From IMG/VR virus record IMGVR_UViG_3300046785_000125, positions 1 through 42,944 of that record: a stretch of DNA of 42,944 nt. One strand, given 5' to 3'. The stretch's first letter is position 1. Each line of letters begins with the position of its first letter. Source of the DNA: a virus. This document shows positions 31,703 to 40,715 of this stretch, in pieces. The notes beneath the pieces are model-generated. The model did not search any database. It had not been told where the DNA came from and was given only the letters and a program-made list of their open reading frames with translations. The position numbers were made by a program, and so were the translations under genes.

Positions 31703-33175
31703 TTAGTCTTTACCGAAAAGGATAAAGTTGTTTGCTCCTTGAACACAAAGACATCTTTCTGATAAGAAGTTCACGTTCATTTCGTCGATGTCAGATGAGA
31801 AGTTTCCTCCAACAGATCCAGTCACCCAAGACTTTAAACGACGATCATCAGCTTCTGAAGCTCTGTATCGAACGTGTAAAAATGGTCTTTGAATGTTTTG
31901 ACCTAACATCTGATCATAAACAGTAGAAGTTCCAGCTGGCACTAAAACACCTAACACGTTGTCAACAAGACCTCGAGTTGTAGAATCGTTTAAGTATTTC
32001 CAGTCTGTTTTATAAAAATCATAAGATCCTCTTCTAAAACCGCTAAATCCTAAATTAAGAGCCATATCTCCGGAATTTTCAAAAACACCATAAGATGTTC
32101 CATCTGTTCCGTAGCTGTTTTGGTTAGCTAACATTATATCGATAGACAAAGAAGTACTACGATCTAAGAAAAGCATGTTTTCTTCAATAGCTCCTTGCTT
32201 ATCAAGCTCACCTAGTATAGTGTCAAACTCTGCAACACCTTCACCAGATCCAGTGCCACCAAAATTAGGATCATTGTAAACAAGACCTCTACTTTCAATC
32301 GCGGCAAATAAACCTTCGGAACCACTAAATCCTGCAGCTCCAGCCGAGTTAGCTGTAGTACCATTGTCAACAACAGCTTCAACCATTGACATTTCTAAAT
32401 AGTCTTCAAAACGAATACGAGCTTCGTGCTCTGATTTTAAATACCAAAGATATCCACCAGTTCCAGCTTCAGTAGTAACTTCAACCCAACCAATTTGAGC
32501 AACATCAGAACCATTTACGTTATATTTATCACGTAAAATAATTGGTTTGTTTTCAAATTTGGTAAACTGAGCGTCAATAGAATTTACTGGTCCAATATTA
32601 CCAGCAACACCAGTTCCACTACCTTTTTTATACTCAGATCCATAGACAAAAAGTTTAACGCCTGTTAAAGCTCCACTTCCAAGTGTGTTTAAGTTGCCAG
32701 CACCATAAGGAGCTACGGTAATAGTACCGTTTCCAGGTGAAGTAGCTACTCTAGCTTTTACTGTATTAACTCCTTTTGATATAACTACTGTAGCACCTAC
32801 TCCTACTAAACTTCCTTTTTCAGCTGCGTTTTGAGCACCTGCTGTTCCAGCTGCGTCATTTGTAAAAGAAACTGTTGTTGTTGGGCTACCGTTAGCTACT
32901 GTACAATCATCAAAAGCGATGTGTAAACGCCCTTGCTCAGACCAAATAACTCGGTCAGAAGCCATAGGCATTTCTGCTCCTACCATTCTTAAGAATCCAG
33001 AAACTGTACGGTTGCCGTAGCGTTCTACTTCTTTTTCGTATACTTCTGGTAGGAATTGAGAAGTAAACGCCATATCTGATAAAGATAGGTAATTGTCTCC
33101 AAATAAACCTTTTACGGGTCTTGGGGTAAGATGGTTAAGTTGTGCGCCTGTTCCGGCGAAATCACCTGCTGCCAT
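31703..33175 (-). CDS. Major capsid protein (HK97-fold type)
   Basis: A 490-aa protein in the invariant place after portal and scaffold. The N-terminal arm (to about 50) leads into LPEVYEKEVERYGNRTVSGF, an E-loop/spine-like region. A Gly/Thr/Ala-rich beta insertion follows (about 90-190, including TTTVSFTNDAAGTAG), which resembles a surface domain. The C-terminal half, with FLDRSTSLSIDIML, then FLHVRYRASEADDRRLKSWV and GGNFSSDIDEMNVNFLSERC, has the look of HK97-fold P and A domains. Codon use is somewhat richer in GC than neighbours, as expected for a highly expressed gene. HK97 fold is inferred from context and length; no signature residue proves it. Confidence 0.85.
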   Translation of the reverse strand: MAAGDFAGTGAQLNHLTPRPVKGLFGDNYLSLSDMAFTSQFLPEVYEKEVERYGNRTVSGFLRMVGAEMPMASDRVIWSEQGRLHIAFDDCTVANGSPTTTVSFTNDAAGTAGAQNAAEKGSLVGVGATVVISKGVNTVKARVATSPGNGTITVAPYGAGNLNTLGSGALTGVKLFVYGSEYKKGSGTGVAGNIGPVNSIDAQFTKFENKPIILRDKYNVNGSDVAQIGWVEVTTEAGTGGYLWYLKSEHEARIRFEDYLEMSMVEAVVDNGTTANSAGAAGFSGSEGLFAAIESRGLVYNDPNFGGTGSGEGVAEFDTILGELDKQGAIEENMLFLDRSTSLSIDIMLANQNSYGTDGTSYGVFENSGDMALNLGFSGFRRGSYDFYKTDWKYLNDSTTRGLVDNVLGVLVPAGTSTVYDQMLGQNIQRPFLHVRYRASEADDRRLKSWVTGSVGGNFSSDIDEMNVNFLSERCLCVQGANNFILFGKD

Positions 33176-33194
33176 AATTTTAATTTTTTAGTTG

Positions 33195-34388
33195 TTATTT
33201 TTTTATTCTTACTTTTAACTTTGAAGTATCAAGTCCATTAACAGATTTTACTGTCCAACCATTTGAAGTCGTAGTTTTTTCATGGCCCCGTCTCGGTTCC
33301 ATATCTACATTTTTAGCATTAGAAACACTTGATTTTATAGCATCGGATCTACCTTGCTCGTAAAAGTGTTTTGCTACTGCATCTGGATTCATAGCGGTAA
33401 ACAAAGATTTGTGATAACCTAAAGCATCTGACATTTCATTTTTATCGTTTAAGAACTTCTTAACAAAATTATTAATGTCGCTTTGACTAGATTTAACACT
33501 CTCAGCGTCTTTTACATTAAAACGATATTTTTTGTCTCCAACATTGTATTCAAAACCTTTGAAATTATTGTTGAAAACATCGTTTGTTTTGTTTAAAAAC
33601 GTTTTCTTTTGTTGTTCTGCAATTTTACTTGATTGTTCATTTTCTTTATTATAGCGGTTGAAAAACTCAACTGCTTTTTGCTGATCGGGATTTAACCTTG
33701 ATCCAGCTTTAATTTCTTCGTAATATTTAGACTTTAATCCATCTAAGTGGTTTTTAGCCTTTGCTAACTCTTCTTTATAAGCTATTTTCTTTTTACGTAC
33801 ATCTCTTTCTTCATCAAGCTCTTCATCGTATGAAAAATTATCTTCCATTAAAAAGTCAATTTCTTCTTTTTCTAAATGAGGACGAGTTGTTTCATAGTAC
33901 TCTCTTAAAAGTTGTGATTCACTTAGAGATGCATAGTCAGTATTTAGCTTTACATAATCTTCTAAGGTTCCACCCGTGTCATTCATAAAGTCTACAACTT
34001 TTTGAATATTTTCAGGGAGTTCAATACCTGTTTCTTTTTGTTCAGCAACAGCTTCAGCTACTTCTTCTTTAAGCTGCTCTGCTTGCTCTTGCTCCTTTTC
34101 TTCAATTATTTCTTCAATTATTTCTTCAATAACTGGCTGCTCTTCATCTTGAACGGTGTCTTGTACTTCTTCAACCACTTCTTTGCTACTTCCCTCGTTT
34201 TGGGGTTGCTCGATAGTATCATCGCTTGCATCTGCGCTTTGTTCTTGAACGGCATCTTCTTGTTTTTTGTTTAATTTTGATAAATCTACTTTAATTGTGC
34301 CTTCGCTGTCTTGAACAACTGGATTGTTGAGAGTTTTTTCATCTTTAACCTCTTCTTGCTGAACAAGTTTTTTTTCTTCTTTTTTCAT
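33195..34388 (-). CDS. Capsid scaffolding protein
   Basis: A 397-aa, highly charged protein between portal and major capsid genes. The N-terminal third is acidic and low-complexity (for example PVIEEIIEEIIEEKEQEQAE), then long charged helices (residues about 190-300, KKKIAYKEELAKAKNHLDG), and finally a basic C-terminus (SKLKVRIKK). Scaffolding proteins typically have this helical, disordered composition and a basic C-terminal capsid-binding end. A protease domain is not visible. Spacing to MCP is 19 bases, so the two are co-transcribed. Confidence 0.8.
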   Translation of the reverse strand: MKKEEKKLVQQEEVKDEKTLNNPVVQDSEGTIKVDLSKLNKKQEDAVQEQSADASDDTIEQPQNEGSSKEVVEEVQDTVQDEEQPVIEEIIEEIIEEKEQEQAEQLKEEVAEAVAEQKETGIELPENIQKVVDFMNDTGGTLEDYVKLNTDYASLSESQLLREYYETTRPHLEKEEIDFLMEDNFSYDEELDEERDVRKKKIAYKEELAKAKNHLDGLKSKYYEEIKAGSRLNPDQQKAVEFFNRYNKENEQSSKIAEQQKKTFLNKTNDVFNNNFKGFEYNVGDKKYRFNVKDAESVKSSQSDINNFVKKFLNDKNEMSDALGYHKSLFTAMNPDAVAKHFYEQGRSDAIKSSVSNAKNVDMEPRRGHEKTTTSNGWTVKSVNGLDTSKLKVRIKK

Positions 34389-34421
34389 GATAAAATATTA
34401 TATAATTGTTAATTACTATAA

Positions 34422-36851
34422 TCACCTGGGTTCAAAAGAACCTAAACCAAATCCACCTTGCATTACGTCATTTCCAGATGATTCAAAATTTTTCGGTGGT
34501 AAGTTGTCTTTTCTTTGTGCTATTAATTGACTTTGTTGTGTTGCTTGTATTTTTGTTCTTTCGTCTTTTCTATCTTCTTTAACTTCGTCTTTCATGGAAA
34601 CAACCTTGGATTCCATTTCTTTAAGCTTCATGTTAATCTGAAACTCGTAAGACATAAGTTCTTTCTTTAAATTAGCCTCTCTTATTAATTTCTCTGTTTC
34701 AAAATTAGACTTTGCTTGCTCTAACTGAATTTTACTTTGAGTCAAAGCGTTTTGTTTTTGAACTTCTAACTGAGCAGCAACTTGTTGAGACTGTTGATTT
34801 GCTTGAGCTTGAGCTTGTATATTTTGTTGTTGCGCTAGTTGATCTCTTTCAAACTTTTTCTTTCTTCTTAGTTTCAAAAGTTGATTAGCTAATTTTAAAT
34901 CTTTAACGTTTCTAATATCAATAGCGTCGTCTAAATCTAGAGATTTTTGAGCTATTGCCATTTGTATATTGTTTTCTAAAACAGCTTTTTCTTCTTCATC
35001 TGGTTGTAGTTCTATAAATATACCAAAATCATATAAATGAAGTTCTTTAAGCTCGTCTAGTGTCGCTACATTGTGAACACCTATTTGTTGTATAAAAGCT
35101 TCTCTTGTTGGTGAAAATTCTAATATATCTGATATTCTTAATGAAAGATTTTCTGCTAAATCTGAAGTTATAAACAAACCACTAGTTAATATATGCCTTG
35201 TTGCTGTATTTGAGTTAGCGGCCGCTAGTTTTTGAACGCCAACTAAAGCGTCTTTTGAAGGCGTACTGCCGTCCCTAGCTTCGTTAAGACCAGTGACATC
35301 GCGAATCATTTGTAAATAATAATTATATGTATTTATAAGCTGCGGTATTTTATTACCACCAGATCCACTTGCTATTTCTTGAATAGGTACTTTACCTGGA
35401 TTTAAATCACCCTCTTGAGTAAATGATCTACCAATTACAGAACCTGTTTGAAAAAACATATTCAAAGCTTCTTGTGGGTTATAATTAGTTCCATTACCTA
35501 AATCAACTTCAGCCAAACCATCAGCGTCTAAATAAACGCCATCTGGTACCATGCGTGATAATACTTGCTGTAGCTTTAAATGAGTTAATTGAATCATATC
35601 AGCAAAACCAGTTATACGGCTAACTAATGACTCAATCTGTCCTTTGTACATACGAGGTGCACAAATGCTATAATTCATTTTAACTTTAGTAAAATCACTT
35701 TTTGGCCGTAGCATATTTTTAGCCATTTCCCACTTAAGTAACTTATCTGTACCTAAAACTAAAACACCTTCGTATAAAACTTCTAAAGATCTACCAACTT
35801 TTTGTATACCATACTGCTCAAGTATTTCTTCTGGTGGATTAAACTGATCGTCTTTAATTATTATTTTTTCAGCACCAGTAGCTGTTTCTTTAACTTTATA
35901 AACCTCGTTCATGTAGGTTTTATAGTTAAAATACAGTATTTGAACACTGTTAGAATCAGATTCATCATAGTTAGTTATTGTCCTATCGTAAAATCCGTTA
36001 TTTTGAAACGAAGTTTTACTAATACTTTCTAAATCATCATCTGTTAAGCTAGGAAATTGTTTTTTTAATTCGTTTATGTGAACAGATTTTATTTCACCTA
36101 CGTAATATATATCATCAAAATAAGGTGATTCTGTGTAAGAATAAACCATATTAGCCGGATCAACATAATCTACTATAACGCCTTCAGAGGTTGAAAACCT
36201 GTTTTTAACAGCGCCAATACCTATAGTAGTTAAATCATAATTAACTCTTTTTCTTGTAAGATCATATTTATTACCTTCTAATAAAACATTTATTGCTTGC
36301 TCTTCTGCAATTTCAACATTTTGTTTATAAGTTAGTTGCATGTGAAGCTCAAGTTCTTCTTTTGTTTCTGGTAAAAAACTTGGTTTATTTTCAAATAAGT
36401 TTACTCCTAAATTTTCATTAACATATTCGTTAATTTCTTTAGTTTGCATGTCTCTAATTATAGATTCCATATAAGCTGTTCTTTTGCTTATACCGTAAGG
36501 ATCTTGAGAAAATGCTTTTATATCAAAAGTTCTTTCTGATATACCATTAACAACTATATCTACAAACTTAGGTATAATTGGCACTGGTTTCCAATCTAAA
36601 TTAAGATAAGACAAGTCGCCATTTATAGACAGCTCATCTTTATATTTTTGTATTGATTGCTCTCCTCTAGCGTACAACCTTAATCTATGAAAAGTGTTTT
36701 GATTACTTTTATATCTATTGTTGCCGTTAGTAGATTTAAACCACTCGTCTTGAATAGCTCTACCGACCTTTAAACCGTATTCTAAAGAGGCTTTTTCTTG
36801 ATCGCTAGCAACTTGACTAGGAAAAAAACTTTTTACAACTGACTCAGCCAT
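34422..36851 (-). CDS. Portal protein
   Basis: An 809-aa portal protein starting three bases after the TerL stop. The N-terminal half shows YDLTTIGIGAVKNRF and IVDYVDPANMVYSYTESPYF, typical of the portal wing/stem region. The centre has DGVYLDADGLAEVDLGNGTN and IRDVTGLNEARDGSTPSKDA, the (I/M)-x-x-(I/V)-(T/S)-G-(V/L)-(N/S) plus crown-like helix pattern of large podovirus portals. The C-terminus is a long Gln/Ala/Lys-rich helix (about 660-780, QNIQAQAQANQQSQQVAAQL), similar to barrel domains of P22-type portals. It forms the dodecameric DNA gateway at one capsid vertex. Confidence 0.9.
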   Translation of the reverse strand: MAESVVKSFFPSQVASDQEKASLEYGLKVGRAIQDEWFKSTNGNNRYKSNQNTFHRLRLYARGEQSIQKYKDELSINGDLSYLNLDWKPVPIIPKFVDIVVNGISERTFDIKAFSQDPYGISKRTAYMESIIRDMQTKEINEYVNENLGVNLFENKPSFLPETKEELELHMQLTYKQNVEIAEEQAINVLLEGNKYDLTRKRVNYDLTTIGIGAVKNRFSTSEGVIVDYVDPANMVYSYTESPYFDDIYYVGEIKSVHINELKKQFPSLTDDDLESISKTSFQNNGFYDRTITNYDESDSNSVQILYFNYKTYMNEVYKVKETATGAEKIIIKDDQFNPPEEILEQYGIQKVGRSLEVLYEGVLVLGTDKLLKWEMAKNMLRPKSDFTKVKMNYSICAPRMYKGQIESLVSRITGFADMIQLTHLKLQQVLSRMVPDGVYLDADGLAEVDLGNGTNYNPQEALNMFFQTGSVIGRSFTQEGDLNPGKVPIQEIASGSGGNKIPQLINTYNYYLQMIRDVTGLNEARDGSTPSKDALVGVQKLAAANSNTATRHILTSGLFITSDLAENLSLRISDILEFSPTREAFIQQIGVHNVATLDELKELHLYDFGIFIELQPDEEEKAVLENNIQMAIAQKSLDLDDAIDIRNVKDLKLANQLLKLRRKKKFERDQLAQQQNIQAQAQANQQSQQVAAQLEVQKQNALTQSKIQLEQAKSNFETEKLIREANLKKELMSYEFQINMKLKEMESKVVSMKDEVKEDRKDERTKIQATQQSQLIAQRKDNLPPKNFESSGNDVMQGGFGLGSFEPR

Positions 36852-36854
36852 ATG

Positions 36855-39065
36855 TTATTTTATTATTTTTGATAAATTACCACTATTACTAAACTTAGCG
36901 ATTTTTATATTTATTGGTTGTTTTTCTACTTTAGCAACAGGTCTATATAAATGCCTATTGCAAGCCATTATAGCTAAACCAGAGCTTATAGCGGCATCAA
37001 ACTTTGTTCTTTTATTTATATCAAACTTAGCCCAATCATTTAATGTTTTATTAAAATACATGTCTCCATATTGTGCATCTGATTTTAATCCTACATATTT
37101 ATCTATATAAGATTCAATAGCTGCTGCATGTGCTTGTTTAATGTCTTCGCTAGAGTTTGGTATACCTCCTATTTCTTTTTCTGCTATAGAAAGTTTATTC
37201 CAAAGTTTATCTGGCCTGTTCATAGAATATCCTCTATAACCTCTTCTTTTAAAGTAATACAAAAGTCTTGGTTTATTATTTTCAGCCAAAAGAGGCATGC
37301 CATAAAATACACAAGCCATTAATACATCTTCAAAAAACATTTCTGCCGTTTGAGGTCTAGCTATGTATTCAAGAAAAAAAGAATTTGGAGGCGCGTCTTC
37401 CATGCTAAACTTTGTTAAGCCGTGCAATGAACCTTTAGAACCTTGCCCATCAACTGTACCAGAAATATCATAACTATCACAACCAAAAGCGCCTATATGA
37501 TCGTTTCCAGGATATTTTATTCCATTTTTTAAAATTTGCTTGTTTTGCAAACTATAGCTAGGAACCCAAGTTATTTTAAACCTTCCGTTTTTATTTGGTG
37601 TAAATTTAACTTTAGTATCTTTTATTCCGTTTTCCCACTGAAAACTTCCTGTAGAAACAACGTTTGTGTTTGATAGATCTTCATTGTAATCTATTTGTTC
37701 GTATATTTTAACTAAATTAAATATACTGTTTTTTGTTTCATCTCTAAACGCGTGCTCTTCAGTTCTAGGAAACTGCCTATAATACTCGTTTAACGCATCT
37801 TGGTCGTTTTTTAAACCCTCGGCTTCATTTTGCCAATGTTCTATAACACCTGTCTCTATTAAATCACCATACGTATCTTCTACTGGTTTTTCTGGAGTAT
37901 CGAAAACAGGGTGTCCATAAGAATCAATGAATCCCTCGTAGTTCCACTCCATAGGTATGAACAAAGAATATAATCCTGAGCTAGTCTGTCCATTCCTGTT
38001 TCTTTTAGTAACATCGGAGTTGTAATATAGTTTTTTAAAATTTTCTCCACCTTTATCTAATGAATTAGAAGTTGATCCCATCATACACTTTCCAATAACT
38101 CTAGAACCTAATCTAAGACAGGTTTTTGTAACCCTCCAGTTATTTAATATATTATCTGGTCTTTCCCATTTACCGCTTTCATCGTGCACTAATAAAGCTA
38201 GTTTTTCACCATCATAACTATTATCTCCTGTGTTTTTCCAATCAATAGTAGTGTCTAATCCTTCGAGCGTTTCTTGTTCTTGTTTGTTTTGTATTGACTT
38301 TCTTGTGAGCCTACTGGCTGGTATTCTATAAGCGAGTTCTGTCTTGGGCCTGTCCATACCGTCCTGGATAGGTTTGAAAAAGAACGGGTAGTTGACTGAT
38401 ATTGGTACAACCTTGTCTGTGAACATTTTCTTAGCATCGGCTCCAGACTTAGACAAGATACCGTACCGTGCATCTGACGTAATTGTCGCCATATTAACGG
38501 CTTCTGCTGAAGACATGAACGAAAATCCTGAACGACGGTTTTTAAGGTAACACATTCCGTAAGATCGTGCGTCTGCTTTACAAGCCTCCCAGAATATAAA
38601 GAATAATCTGTTTGCTTCCCTAAAGTCTGGTTTCCCAACATCAATCTTGCTCCACTGCAAGTACATAAAGTGAGTGCCAGTAATGTAAGTAGCCACACCT
38701 CTATTATAGAACCAATGACCTTCTTCTCGTTTTTTAAATTCATTATCAATATAATTTTCCCATTTAGCTTTAAAATCTTCTGGATAATCTCTCCACTCAA
38801 ACACGCTATTAATGTTTTTAAGCTCTCTAGGGTATTCTTTAGGCTTCCACCTATCTTCACCTTTATGTATTTCTTTAGGTCGCTTAGGAAGCGCTATTTT
38901 AAGACCTTGTATTTCGTAAATTTCTCCAATTTGGCCAGTTTTACTTATAACTACAACATCATTTTCTTTGTTGTAACCGTATTTCCATTTTTTAGATTTA
39001 TTTAATCTATTTAATGTATTTATTTTTATAGGTTGTATAATTTTATATAAACTCTGCTCGTACAT
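36855..39065 (-). CDS. terL: Terminase large subunit
   Basis: DNA-packaging ATPase-nuclease of 736 aa, at the long end for the family. ATPase elements are a variant P-loop KNRRSGFSF (175-183), lacking the classic GK(S/T) and using Lys/Arg upstream; Walker B LLVHDES with Asp295-Glu296; and coupling motif GSTSN (330-334). The linker carries the family-typical YYRQFPRTEEHAF. The RNase H-like nuclease begins at FGCDSYD (Asp530, Asp533). About 130 residues precede the ATPase core. The stop-start overlap (TAATG) couples it to the upstream TerS candidate. GC is about 44% over 38341-38700, covering the P-loop, against about 27% in 38701-38820. Confidence 0.95.
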   Translation of the reverse strand: MYEQSLYKIIQPIKINTLNRLNKSKKWKYGYNKENDVVVISKTGQIGEIYEIQGLKIALPKRPKEIHKGEDRWKPKEYPRELKNINSVFEWRDYPEDFKAKWENYIDNEFKKREEGHWFYNRGVATYITGTHFMYLQWSKIDVGKPDFREANRLFFIFWEACKADARSYGMCYLKNRRSGFSFMSSAEAVNMATITSDARYGILSKSGADAKKMFTDKVVPISVNYPFFFKPIQDGMDRPKTELAYRIPASRLTRKSIQNKQEQETLEGLDTTIDWKNTGDNSYDGEKLALLVHDESGKWERPDNILNNWRVTKTCLRLGSRVIGKCMMGSTSNSLDKGGENFKKLYYNSDVTKRNRNGQTSSGLYSLFIPMEWNYEGFIDSYGHPVFDTPEKPVEDTYGDLIETGVIEHWQNEAEGLKNDQDALNEYYRQFPRTEEHAFRDETKNSIFNLVKIYEQIDYNEDLSNTNVVSTGSFQWENGIKDTKVKFTPNKNGRFKITWVPSYSLQNKQILKNGIKYPGNDHIGAFGCDSYDISGTVDGQGSKGSLHGLTKFSMEDAPPNSFFLEYIARPQTAEMFFEDVLMACVFYGMPLLAENNKPRLLYYFKRRGYRGYSMNRPDKLWNKLSIAEKEIGGIPNSSEDIKQAHAAAIESYIDKYVGLKSDAQYGDMYFNKTLNDWAKFDINKRTKFDAAISSGLAIMACNRHLYRPVAKVEKQPINIKIAKFSNSGNLSKIIK

Positions 39066-39340
39066 TATTTAGATCTCCTTTCTGCAAAACCACTAAAAGT
39101 TTTTTTAGTTTCTTCTTTTGGTTTGTCTTCTAAAATATGCTCTTCTTCTTGTATTCTAGTTAATATTTCAAAAGCATCAAATATTGCTAGCTTTTTTGTT
39201 GCCGCAGCATTTTTAAGTCTATCAGCTGAAACATCATCTTCTGTATTTGTAATAATTTTTTCTTCAGCAACTTTTATTAATTCCTCAACTGCTTTGTGAC
39301 CAGCTTGGATTATATTCTTTTTCGTCTCCTTGATGTTCAT
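39065..39340 (-). CDS. Candidate terminase small subunit, 91 aa
   Basis: A 91-aa all-helical, charged protein overlapping the TerL start by one base. Helices are EELIKVAEEKI and ADRLKNAAATKKLAIFDAFE, ending in a basic tail (FAERRSK). TerS proteins are small helical DNA-binding rings usually encoded just before TerL, and the position fits; no helix-turn-helix was recognised, so the name is provisional. It overlaps the upstream gene by 56 bases, an unusually long overlap, so an internal start is possible, although the ATG used here gives the full helix. Confidence 0.5.
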   Translation of the reverse strand: MNIKETKKNIIQAGHKAVEELIKVAEEKIITNTEDDVSADRLKNAAATKKLAIFDAFEILTRIQEEEHILEDKPKEETKKTFSGFAERRSK

Positions 39341-39875
39341 ATTTAATTGTAATAAATTTGTTTGGAACCCTATATAGTCTTTCGTTTTCTATAAAAAACT
39401 CGTATTCAAATCCAGGCTTAAAAGAAACTAATGCGTTTTCATCTACATAACCATCGCTATACTTAACAACTCCTTTTCCAACAATTTCTTTTTCTAAAGA
39501 AAAACTGTTGTTTTCTTTTAAAGGCTTTATAAAACAAAAACCTTTTATAGCTTTCCACTCATCATTTGATTTATAAGCGTAAACTTGATCCTGCTGAACA
39601 AAAAATAAATCTTCTTTAAAATAACTTTTACTATTTTTTTCTTTACCTCTTATGTCGTAGAATCTTCTAAACACATTATGGTGAACTATAATCTCATCAC
39701 CAATACTAACTTCAGTACAACCTACTAAAGGTGTTGAAATAACAATCCCGTGCCTACTAACATATTGGTGGTTTTGCATTTCAGTGTTAAGTATTAACTC
39801 GGATTCGTTTATTTTTAATTTATTATTTGTTCTTTCTTCAAAAGGTTTAATTATAAAATTAAATAAAGAATTCAT
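39285..39875 (-). CDS. Beta-barrel protein, possibly GroES-like co-chaperonin, 196 aa
   Basis: Beta-rich protein. The segment GIVISTPLVGCTEVSIGDEI, then IVHHNVFRRFYDIRGKEKNS, resembles the barrel of GroES/T4 gp31-type co-chaperonins (promoter-proximal strand, then 'GD-x-V-x-x-x'), and the FCFIKPL strand later on recalls the 'x-x-x-K-P-L' start of that fold. Capsid folding by host GroEL often requires such a phage cofactor, which would fit the nearby capsid genes. The similarity is weak and I saw no typical mobile loop, so an unrelated structural beta-barrel is possible. Confidence 0.4.
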   Translation of the reverse strand: MNSLFNFIIKPFEERTNNKLKINESELILNTEMQNHQYVSRHGIVISTPLVGCTEVSIGDEIIVHHNVFRRFYDIRGKEKNSKSYFKEDLFFVQQDQVYAYKSNDEWKAIKGFCFIKPLKENNSFSLEKEIVGKGVVKYSDGYVDENALVSFKPGFEYEFFIENERLYRVPNKFITIKYEHQGDEKEYNPSWSQSS

Positions 39876-40093
39876 TAGTACTCTAAGTTATATTCAACTG
39901 CAATAGCCATGTTTTTGTTAAAGTCTTTCCAAGGTAAAACTTCATTGTCTTTTTTAATATAAATAGAGTACTTGTTATCTTCTTCTATTATATTTTCTAT
40001 AATATGACCACCATACACTTCCTGTCCAACAGAATAGTGCATGGCATCATTTTTATAGTCTCTTCCTATACTAATCTTCCTTACTAGGCTCAT
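39875..40093 (-). CDS. Small conserved-looking protein, 72 aa
   Basis: The start at 40093 (MSLVRKISIGRDYKNDAMHY) was chosen over an ATG at 40135 because the text after it looks like small phage proteins I recall with the pattern VRKISIG-x-DYK-x-x-AMHY-x-VGQ. A later part reads GGHIIENIIEEDNKYSIYI, then KDNEVLPWKDFNKNM and VEYNLEY. It is predicted beta-rich with a Trp-Lys-x-Phe-Asn-Lys-Asn core. It overlaps the upstream gene by 23 bases and the next by one (TAATG). No function is known to me; likely a virion or assembly factor given its neighbours. Confidence 0.6.
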   Translation of the reverse strand: MSLVRKISIGRDYKNDAMHYSVGQEVYGGHIIENIIEEDNKYSIYIKKDNEVLPWKDFNKNMAIAVEYNLEY

Positions 40094-40313
40094 TTTTTGC
40101 AATTTTACCATCATTGATGTCAATGCTAACTTCACCGTAGGTTTCTTTTAATTCATCTTGAAACTTTTGAAGTTCTTCTTGAACATTTGATATACTGTGT
40201 AGTAATCTATGCTTTTCAACTTCTAGCTCGCCTAGTTTTAATTGATGTTGATTGTAGTTTTTCACTAAGTCTTGAAGCTTAGTTAATTCTTTTTTTGCGA
40301 TTTTTTCTGCCAT
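40071..40313 (-). CDS. Small coiled-coil protein, 80 aa
   Basis: An 80-aa helical protein with heptad-type spacing (LQDLVKNYNQHQLKLGELEV, then HRLLHSISNVQEELQKF), followed by a short acidic tail (NEPSKED). It looks like a dimeric or trimeric coiled coil. It is encoded between the DUF7936-like gene and the 72-aa protein, after a 56-base gap. No family is recognised. A role as an assembly chaperone for tail-fibre proteins would suit the location but is not shown. Confidence 0.55.
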   Translation of the reverse strand: MAEKIAKKELTKLQDLVKNYNQHQLKLGELEVEKHRLLHSISNVQEELQKFQDELKETYGEVSIDINDGKIAKNEPSKED

Positions 40314-40369
40314 TTTATTTAATTTAAATGTTTAACATATAGTTAAGTATTACGTATTTACGCATTACT

Positions 40370-40708
40370 TTAATTTTCTATTGTCATAGTTACAGAAGTT
40401 GGATTTTCTAATTCTGCTATTTGAGCCGCTAAACTATCTTCAATAGCTTGAGCTTTTTCTTCACCCATAGCATCTTTTGTCCACTCTACAACTATTTCAT
40501 TTGTTAGTTCGTCAAAAGGTATAAACTCAGCTTCAGGGTCTAAAGTTACTACTTGAGTTCCAATATTAGTTGCTGAATAAGCGTTTTCTTGTGGATCTAA
40601 TTGATCCGAAGTTCCAGTTACAATCCAGTGTACATTATACACTACATCTGTTTCACCTTCTGCTTGAGGGTGTACATCTACTGTTTTACAATTCCAATCG
40701 TATGTCAT
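40370..40708 (-). CDS. Small phage protein of the DUF7936-like type, 112 aa
   Basis: A 112-aa protein opening MTYDWNCKTVDVHPQAEGET and VVYNVHWIVTG, with a later FIPFDELTNEIVVEWTKDAMG and a helical C-terminus with AIEDSLAAQIAEL. That combination (M-T-Y-x-W, a beta region, then IPF-x-x-L-T-x-x-x-V-x-x-W) matches a small family common in marine T4-like and other phages that I know as DUF7936-like; the number is from memory and was not checked. It is usually encoded near structural genes, as here. Function unknown. Confidence 0.6.
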   Translation of the reverse strand: MTYDWNCKTVDVHPQAEGETDVVYNVHWIVTGTSDQLDPQENAYSATNIGTQVVTLDPEAEFIPFDELTNEIVVEWTKDAMGEEKAQAIEDSLAAQIAELENPTSVTMTIEN

Positions 40709-40715
40709 AATTTTA

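Noticed and set aside
38255-38860. 201-aa open frame in another frame inside TerL
   Set aside because: It overlaps the clear TerL frame and has no recognisable domain; it opens because the local GC rise lowers stop frequency.
39049-39070. Shine-Dalgarno-like AGGAGA before TerL
   Set aside because: The bases encode the last residues (RRSK) of the upstream gene, and comparable signals are missing at other starts, so it is likely chance.
40321-40369. Small inverted repeat (TTAAC...GTTAA) before the 80-aa coiled-coil gene
   Set aside because: Only five pairs of A/T-rich sequence, expected by chance in this composition.
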